DNA from: Bacteroidota bacterium
GTDB lineage: Bacteria > Bacteroidota > Bacteroidia > AKYH767-A > 2013-40CM-41-45
Direction: 5' to 3'
DNA: 64,000 nt
Assembly: GCA_016708785.1 (NCBI GenBank)
Contig: JADJFC010000003.1
Location: 531,128 to 595,127, forward strand
The position numbers and the translations under genes were made by a program. The notes beneath the pieces are model-generated. The model did no database searches, was not told the origin of the DNA, and saw only the letters and a list, made by a program, of their open reading frames with translations. The stretch's first letter is position 1. Each line of letters starts with the position of its first letter. Below, one piece after another: positions 58,430-64,000 of the stretch.

Positions 58430-60910
58430 CTATTGAAGAATTCTGATTTTCTTTCCCGGACGGAAAGTGTCTTCATCAACTCCTTTGTTTAATTTCTTTA
58501 GATCAGCTGCTTTCATGTTTAGTTTTTTCGCAACTACACTATAACTGTCTTCACCTTTTTCAAGAATACGGAATTTCTTATCGTATTCCGTGTAATCGCC
58601 ATCAGGTGTGATCTTCAATTCCATTCCTTCGAATATCACTTCGCCTTTCAAGCCATTCAATGCCTTCAGATCTTTTACCGTCATGCTATTTGCTTTTGAA
58701 ATGCTGGTATACGTGTCATTCTTTTTTACAACATAAAGTTCACCAATTGATTTAGTTGGTGTCTTTACATCTGCTGCTGCTCCTACAGCAGCGCCACTTA
58801 CAACTTCACCTGTTGCTGCATCTTTTGCTTCAACTTGTTTTGCAACAGAAGCATCATCTACCGCTATTTTACCTGTTGAATCAACTAATGTTGCTGTTGG
58901 TTCTGTAAGATTAATATCTTCTGTAGCTGATTGTCCTTTCACGTAGTTCGTTCTTAATACACGGAACTCAGTACGACGATTCATTTGGTGAGCTTCTTCT
59001 TTCAATTTATTTGTCGACAAACCATTGATGAATTTCTCGTCCAAAACGTTTCCTGCTTTGAAACTACCCATGTCCTTGTCGAGAGTACGAGGTTGTGTTG
59101 CTGCATAACCTTTGAAAGATAAACGATCTTTTTCTATTCCGTGTTGTGCTAAATAATTTACCACCGATTCAGCACGACGCTGAGAAAGCAATTCATTCGT
59201 CATCGGTATTGGACGCGAATCGGTGTGAGAACCGATCTCAACTACTATCGTTGGATTGTCTTTCAATGTTTCAACTAGTCCATCGAGGGCTTTTTTTGAT
59301 TCCGGACGAAGATCCCATTTACCTAAATCATAATATACTTCCGGTAATTCGATCGCACGTAATGTTGAACGAAGTGCAAAGTCGAAATCGCCAATGAAGT
59401 CTTTCGATTGCTCTAATCCAACAGTAGTAACTTCAATGTATTTGTTCAGGTAGTTTGGCATTTGTGCTGAAAGGCGGTAAGATGTTTCCGGCTTCAAATC
59501 AAATTTATATGCACCGGTTTTATCTGTCTTCAATGGAACTGATGAACCATCACTTCCGAATAATTCAATCGTAGCACCTTCAACATTTCCTTTCGTGTCA
59601 GCATCAAACACTCGACCTGATACTGTAAAAAGAAGTGGAGGTAAGCTCCATGAATAAATATCATCACTTCCTTTTCCACCATCACGATCAGAAGTTAAAA
59701 ATCCTTTATCGCCTGTTGTCTCATCGATCACATATGAAAAATCATCGTAAGACGTATTCACGGGGTATTTTAAATTCACAGGTTCTTCAAAAATACCATT
59801 GGCCATTTTTGAACTGAAGATATCAAGTCCACCCATTCCGATGTGACCTTTAGAAGAGAAATACAATGTGCTGTCGGAAGAAATGTAAGGGAACATTTCA
59901 TCGTATTCTGTATTGATCTTATCTCCTGCATTTACAGGTGTTCCCCAGCTCTTACTTTTTTTATCGTATTTAGTTAACCAGATATCTTTTCCACCTTGAC
60001 CACCAGGCATGTTCGAAGTAAAATATAATGTTTGTTCATCAGCAGAAAGAGAAGGTTGACCAACAGTAAAGCTGTCGGCACACAACGGAATTAATTTTGG
60101 TTCGTCAAAAGTTTGTCCTTTGCGTTTTGTATAAAAGATCTCACACGTTCCAAATTTTCCTTTTTCGGCATCACAACGAGTGAAAAACATATCTACTCCT
60201 TTTGAATCCATTGATGCTCCACCGTCATTTGATCCTGAATTGATTGGTTCTAATAATGGTTTAGGGCTACTCCATTTTCCTTTTTTATCAACAGCTGCTT
60301 CGTAAAGATCCTGGAATTTTTCTCCTGTACCGCCATCATTTCCTTTTCCAATTGACTCCTGTCGAGCAGAAGTAAAGATGATATGACGATGATCTTTGTT
60401 CGAGTATGCCGCTGAGAAATCAGAGTATTTTGTGTTGATCGGTGCAACATTTAAAACACGATAACGTGTTGGCTTGTCTTTCCATTTCTGAGCTTGCTGG
60501 CATGATTTGATGCCATTTTCACCACGAGGATCATTCGGAGAATCTTTTTGGAAGGCTGTGTATTGAACAATGGCTTCATCGTACTTGCCGTTCATTTTCA
60601 AGGCATCAGCATAATGCAAGATACACTCAGGCGCTTTGTAATTTGCTTTGATCGCTTTCGCATACCAAACTTCCTGATTTTTGTAATCGTTCGTTAAGCG
60701 ATATGATTCAGCTACTTTGTAGATCACTTCCGCACGCTTTACTTTGTTTTTTTCCTTCGTAAAGGCTTTCTTGTAAAGAGCCGCAGCATCATAATAATCA
60801 CCTTTGTCGAATGCTAAATCAGCCTGATAAGTAGGGCCGCGTTGGGCAAAAGTTAGTGAAGCTGCAAACAAAAAAGCTGCAGTCAAAAGTAAACGAAAGT
60901 TCATTTTCAT
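58430..60910 (-). CDS. PorE-like OmpA-family envelope protein with two LysM domains
   Basis: 826 aa. Signal peptide MKMNFRLLLTAAFLFAASLTFAQ without a lipobox Cys. Domains in order: TPR (about 30-130), PD40/WD40-like propeller (about 160-420; FTSARQ, LYFTSNMPGGQGGKDIWLTKYD, LYFSSKGHIGMGGLDIFSS), carboxypeptidase-regulatory fold (about 430-510), OmpA peptidoglycan-binding domain (about 530-650; IEIGSHTDSRP to LLSQRRAESVVNYL), then two LysM motifs (about 724-770 and 781-826). The first four match PorE, which anchors T9SS to peptidoglycan. The LysM pair is extra and should add glycan binding. Other OmpA paralogues in the phylum share this plan, so orthology is uncertain. Confidence 0.85.
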   Translation of the reverse strand: MKMNFRLLLTAAFLFAASLTFAQRGPTYQADLAFDKGDYYDAAALYKKAFTKEKNKVKRAEVIYKVAESYRLTNDYKNQEVWYAKAIKANYKAPECILHYADALKMNGKYDEAIVQYTAFQKDSPNDPRGENGIKSCQQAQKWKDKPTRYRVLNVAPINTKYSDFSAAYSNKDHRHIIFTSARQESIGKGNDGGTGEKFQDLYEAAVDKKGKWSSPKPLLEPINSGSNDGGASMDSKGVDMFFTRCDAEKGKFGTCEIFYTKRKGQTFDEPKLIPLCADSFTVGQPSLSADEQTLYFTSNMPGGQGGKDIWLTKYDKKSKSWGTPVNAGDKINTEYDEMFPYISSDSTLYFSSKGHIGMGGLDIFSSKMANGIFEEPVNLKYPVNTSYDDFSYVIDETTGDKGFLTSDRDGGKGSDDIYSWSLPPLLFTVSGRVFDADTKGNVEGATIELFGSDGSSVPLKTDKTGAYKFDLKPETSYRLSAQMPNYLNKYIEVTTVGLEQSKDFIGDFDFALRSTLRAIELPEVYYDLGKWDLRPESKKALDGLVETLKDNPTIVVEIGSHTDSRPIPMTNELLSQRRAESVVNYLAQHGIEKDRLSFKGYAATQPRTLDKDMGSFKAGNVLDEKFINGLSTNKLKEEAHQMNRRTEFRVLRTNYVKGQSATEDINLTEPTATLVDSTGKIAVDDASVAKQVEAKDAATGEVVSGAAVGAAADVKTPTKSIGELYVVKKNDTYTSISKANSMTVKDLKALNGLKGEVIFEGMELKITPDGDYTEYDKKFRILEKGEDSYSVVAKKLNMKAADLKKLNKGVDEDTFRPGKKIRILQ

Positions 60911-61561
60911 CCTTGGTTAGATTGGGTTGAGCAAAGTATACACTCTACAGCAAAGAAAATAAGAATTTTAATGATTACAAAAGTATTAACGCCCTTTTCG
61001 AATAAAATTACGAAGGGGTAGTTTTCTACTTTCGTGCTCTATTACAAGCACTTACATGCCCGATTTCCAACTTTCAACGGTTGGATGGTACTTTATGTTC
61101 GTTTTTAGTTGAATGTTTGTGGATTTTCGTCATTTAGAAGTAGAGTTTCGCAATTCGTGTTTCGATATTCGTAATTCGAATTGATGGGTCAGAACAATTT
61201 GCTTGCTTGTTTGCATTTCGTTTTTCAGTAGAAAGTTCTTTAAAAGAGTATTCAAATTACGTTCTAAAAACGACGCAATTTATTAACCAAAAAGATTCCT
61301 CCTGAATGACTGTTGTCGCGCCTTTTAGTGTCGGAAGTGGAAGAAAAAAATGAAAATGATTCTGAAAGAATCATTTTCATTTTTTTCTTCCACTTCCGAC
61401 ATATTCAACATAATGGATGGTCATTCAGGAGGAATCTTTTTGGTTATTAAGCTGTGCAGATGATTTAGGTTGGGGGGTATTCTGCAGACTACGAACTACC
61501 AACCTAAGATAGAGCTACCTTTGCCTTGTTTAAATGCAATTATGAACATCACCTATTTCTT
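60911..61561. other. Intergenic region of 651 bases with a 163-nt inverted repeat
   Basis: No gene. Contents: an ATTCGTAATTCGAATT-type repeat (about 61150-61185), the long inverted repeat 61284-61446, and a TTCTGCAGACTA motif at about 61479-61491. The promoter of the PorE-like gene should lie at the left end; only a near-match TATACTTTG (minus strand, about 60933-60942) was seen. Confidence 0.55.
61284..61446. repeat. Two-tier inverted repeat with symmetrical unpaired segments
   Basis: Outer arms 61284-61310 and 61420-61446 are complementary over 27 bases. Inner arms 61329-61362 and 68-base-later 61368-61401 are complementary over 34 bases, with a 5-nt loop (61363-61367). Between them sit two 18-nt segments (61311-61328 and 61402-61419) that are equal in length but not complementary. 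The result is a 163-nt hairpin with one symmetrical internal loop. No T-run or ORF lies inside. Confidence 0.9.
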
Positions 61562-62338
61562 CTATTTCCAAAGATTGTCATTAATGTAGTCTTCGCTATA
61601 TTCAATTCCGCAACTACAATCAAATTTAAATTTATTTTCAGGAAAAAACTTTCGGTAAAGGTCAAGGCGGGTTTTTAAGTCGACATTTAAAGGGTCGTAT
61701 CTGTTATTGAGCCACATTCCAATAACTAAAATTGGTTCATGTATAGGCGGTCTCCATCCGTCAAATTCGCAAAATCTTGTGTGGTAAATAAAATGCATTC
61801 CTATTATCTTTTCAGTCATAAAATTCTTGTCTAGTTCTTTATAGTTTGTCTCTTCGAAAGTCTCAATGGAATGGATCGCTTTCTTGTACTCATGCCCGAT
61901 ATAAATAGCAATGCATACACAAACTAACACTGCTGAACTAAAGAAGTACTGTGAGACTTTGCTGATAGGTTTAATAACATTTTTCCAAATTAATTGTGCT
62001 ATAAAAAAGTGCGGTATAAAAATGACCAGGCCAATTCCGACTAAACTCAAAATTAGTCCATACAGGTTCATTTGTTCTAGAAATATTGCACAATAAGTAA
62101 AAATAAAAAGTGATATGCCGTTTATAAAACTTGATATAGGTGCAATTATTGTTTTTTCGAGAATAGGGTAGAGGATTGTGTTTGTAAAACAAATGGATAG
62201 AGTAATAATTGTCCATGTTGTCGGAATGCAAAATGCTTGAAAGTAAATATTCAATCCAATTATTATAGCTAATAGAACGCCATTCAGAATGGCTAAATTT
62301 GACGAATTAGAAAAATAGCTGTAAATCTTTTTAATCAC
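61562..62338 (-). CDS. Membrane protein of unknown function
   Basis: 258 aa. Four hydrophobic helices in the first 150 residues (LAILNGVLLAIIIGLNIYF, TIITLSICFTNTILYPI, INGISLFIFTYCAIFLEQM to LVGIGLVIFIPHFFIAQLI, FFSSAVLVCVCIAIYIG), then a soluble domain of about 100 residues with CSCGIEYSEDYIND near the end. Higher A/T content than its neighbours. Family not recognised. Confidence 0.7.
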   Translation of the reverse strand: MIKKIYSYFSNSSNLAILNGVLLAIIIGLNIYFQAFCIPTTWTIITLSICFTNTILYPILEKTIIAPISSFINGISLFIFTYCAIFLEQMNLYGLILSLVGIGLVIFIPHFFIAQLIWKNVIKPISKVSQYFFSSAVLVCVCIAIYIGHEYKKAIHSIETFEETNYKELDKNFMTEKIIGMHFIYHTRFCEFDGWRPPIHEPILVIGMWLNNRYDPLNVDLKTRLDLYRKFFPENKFKFDCSCGIEYSEDYINDNLWK

Positions 62339-62748
62339 TTCGTAATCTATCGATTGATAAACTACTTTATGTTCTTTTTATTGTGCTGATTTTTTTATGT
62401 ATTTTTTAAACCACAGATACATGTGTAGTTTGCAGACTACACCTCCAACTTTACCAAAATGAACTCCATTCATAACAGCTAAATTTGTCAATTGAGAAAA
62501 ACATCCAAAGCTCTTTTTAATTGGCAGCAATCCGGGGACCGTCGCCTGAAGGCGACGGCAATGAAGACGGTGGGTTACTTTTTTGATACTTCGTATTTTT
62601 ATTGGGATGTTGTCTGCAGACTAAGCCCAAACAAAAATTCGTAACCCGAAAATTTGCAACCTGAAAAATTGTTCAAAAACAATCCATTCAAATTACCAAC
62701 CTTTCGAATTACGAATCTCTAATCTCGATTTACAATTTACGAAATAAA
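62339..62748. other. Intergenic region with several short repeats
   Basis: 410 bases without a gene. They hold GTAGTTTGCAGACTAC (about 62424-62439) and TGTCTGCAGACTAAG (about 62608-62622) of the CTGCAGACTA family, a perfect CCGTCGCC-TGAA-GGCGACGG hairpin at 62539-62558, and a TTACGAATCT/AATCTCGATTTAC stretch at 62700-62740 like the repeat at 4877-4970. Confidence 0.6.
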
Positions 62749-64000
62749 CTATCGAATAGTAACCAACTCGCGATACTTCGCCATTGGCCAGATCTCATCA
62801 TCAACCAACATCTCAAGCGAATCAACGTGATCACGGATCTGTTCGAAGTATGGTTTCACATCATCGCAATAGTTAATTGCACGCTCTCGAATGTTCTCCA
62901 TCTTATTTGCCTTCTTACGAGCTTCAATCATTTGATCAACAAGTTTATTGATAGAGTTCACGTGTTTGCTGATCTCTGTGATCATTTCCATCTGCGTTTT
63001 TGTAGTATCCGCACCGGCTTTGATGTTCATCAACTTTTCAACGTTTCTTGCTAGTTCTGTCTGATAGCGAATCGCTGCAGGAATGATGTGGTTGATCGCA
63101 AGATCGCCCATGATTCTTGACTCGATCTGGATCTTCTTAATGTATGTTTCCAGAAGGATCTCATGACGAGCTTCTACTTCACGATGTGAGAATATATTCA
63201 GATCGTCAAACAGTTTCAACGATGATTTGCTCACATATGCATCCAATGATAGTGGAGTTGTTTGGATATTTGACAAGCCACGCTTAGCCGCTTCTTTTAC
63301 CCACTCATCACCATAACCATTTCCTTCAAAACGAATATTTTTTGATTCTACGATATACTGACGCAAAACTTTCAAAATTGCTTCGTCTTTCTTAACTCCT
63401 TTGTCGATCAACTGATCTACCTCTTTTTTGAAATCGATCAACTGATTTGTCACCATCGTATTCAAAACCATCATTGCATTCGAGCAATTTGCTGATGAAC
63501 CAACTGCACGGAACTCAAATTTGTTTCCGGTAAAAGCAAAAGGCGATGTACGATTACGATCTGTATTGTCAAGAAGGATCTCTGGAATTTTACCAATGTT
63601 CAGTTTCAATGCTGTCTTCTCATCTGCTGACATTTTTTTGTCATTCACCATTTGTACGATCTCATCAAGTACTGCTGACAATTGACCACCAAGGAAGATA
63701 GACATGATTGCCGGCGGAGCTTCATTTGCTCTAGACGATGATCATTACTTGCTGATGCAATACTTGCGCGTAACAGATCGGCATGCTTATAAACAGCCAT
63801 GATCGTGTTCACGAAGAACGTTAGGAACATCAGATTGCTCTTCGGTGTACTTCCCGGTGACAATAAATTTTTACCGGTGTTCGTACTCAAACTCCAGTTG
63901 TTGTGCTTTCCACTTCCGTTAATACCTGCATATGGTTTTTCATGCAACAATACTTTCAAATGATGACGACGTGCAACTTTGTCCATCAAATCCATCAGTA
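62749..64000 (-). CDS. glnN: Type III glutamine synthetase, C-terminal part, one frame break
   Basis: About 416 residues of a protein of roughly 730 aa; the N-terminal part lies beyond the window. HEKPYAGINGSGKHNNWSLS and NLLSPG are the ammonium/glutamate-binding region of GSIII, and RNRTSPFAFTGNKFEFRAVGSS gives the C-terminal catalytic Arg loop. The long helical end (INKLVDQMIEARKKANKMEN) is specific to GSIII. It makes glutamine from glutamate and ammonium. One missing G near 63738 breaks the frame between DHRLG and ANEAPPAIMSIFLGG. Confidence 0.93.

Noticed and set aside
61284..61446. Fold-back sequencing or assembly artefact
   Set aside because: The two 18-nt internal segments are not complementary, which a fold-back would not produce. 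Read checking is still advised.

Overview
The window comes from a Bacteroidota chromosome, probably an uncultured free-living or wastewater-type lineage. Reasons: low G+C; four secreted proteins ending in type IX secretion (T9SS) C-terminal sorting domains; a PorE-like OmpA-family envelope protein; a type III glutamine synthetase (GlnN); promoters of the TTTG-N19-TAnnTTTG kind; and intergenic DNA full of short palindromic repeats. No rRNA, tRNA or CRISPR was recognised.

Layout. 0-5.4 kb: repeat cluster, gyrB, dnaX, HU. 5.5-9.1 kb: paaG facing the paaABCD operon (phenylacetyl-CoA epoxidase). 9.1-11.3 kb: two overlapping glycosyltransferases. 11.4-11.9 kb: six-hairpin repeat array. 11.9-18.8 kb: ftsE, a small conserved-looking protein, a lipoprotein, a long TPR protein and an outer-membrane beta-barrel protein. 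18.8-25.7 kb: enoyl-CoA hydratase, T9SS cargo, a membrane glycosyltransferase, an unknown gene and paaZ. 26-27.1 kb: rpsF-rpsR-rplI. 27.3-38.2 kb: T9SS cargo, a U32 protein with a translationally coupled ferredoxin, an ABC permease, a Cys-rich exported peptide, a YjjG-type nucleotidase, upp, a GNAT protein and a polysaccharide deacetylase. 38.2-39.35 kb: gene-free DNA that looks decayed. 39.35-40.9 kb: radC, a seven-hairpin array, rpsT. 41.1-46.2 kb: paaH, a HerA/YjgR-like ATPase, paaI, paaJ, paaY. 46.3-49 kb: pentanucleotide tract, SRAP protease, KilA-N fragment, unknown gene. 49.1-53.6 kb: a giant Ig-repeat T9SS cargo. 53.8-64 kb: fused 2-oxoacid dehydrogenase E1, prfA, purM, PorE-like protein, a 163-nt inverted repeat, a membrane protein, glnN (cut by the window end).

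Functional theme. Four separate loci together encode most of aerobic phenylacetate degradation: epoxidase subunits PaaABCD, isomerase PaaG, ring-opening and aldehyde-oxidising PaaZ, a hydratase, dehydrogenase PaaH, thiolase PaaJ, proofreading thioesterase PaaI and PaaY. The CoA ligase PaaK and reductase PaaE are not in the window. The main unexplained associations are a HerA-like ATPase inside the paaH-paaI-paaJ-paaY cluster and an unknown 152-aa protein directly behind paaZ.

Caution. About a dozen otherwise well-conserved genes, including essential ones (gyrB, dnaX, prfA), carry single-base indels with no substitution stops. This looks like residual long-read sequencing error rather than gene decay. 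I annotate those genes as full-length CDSs with the frame breaks noted.
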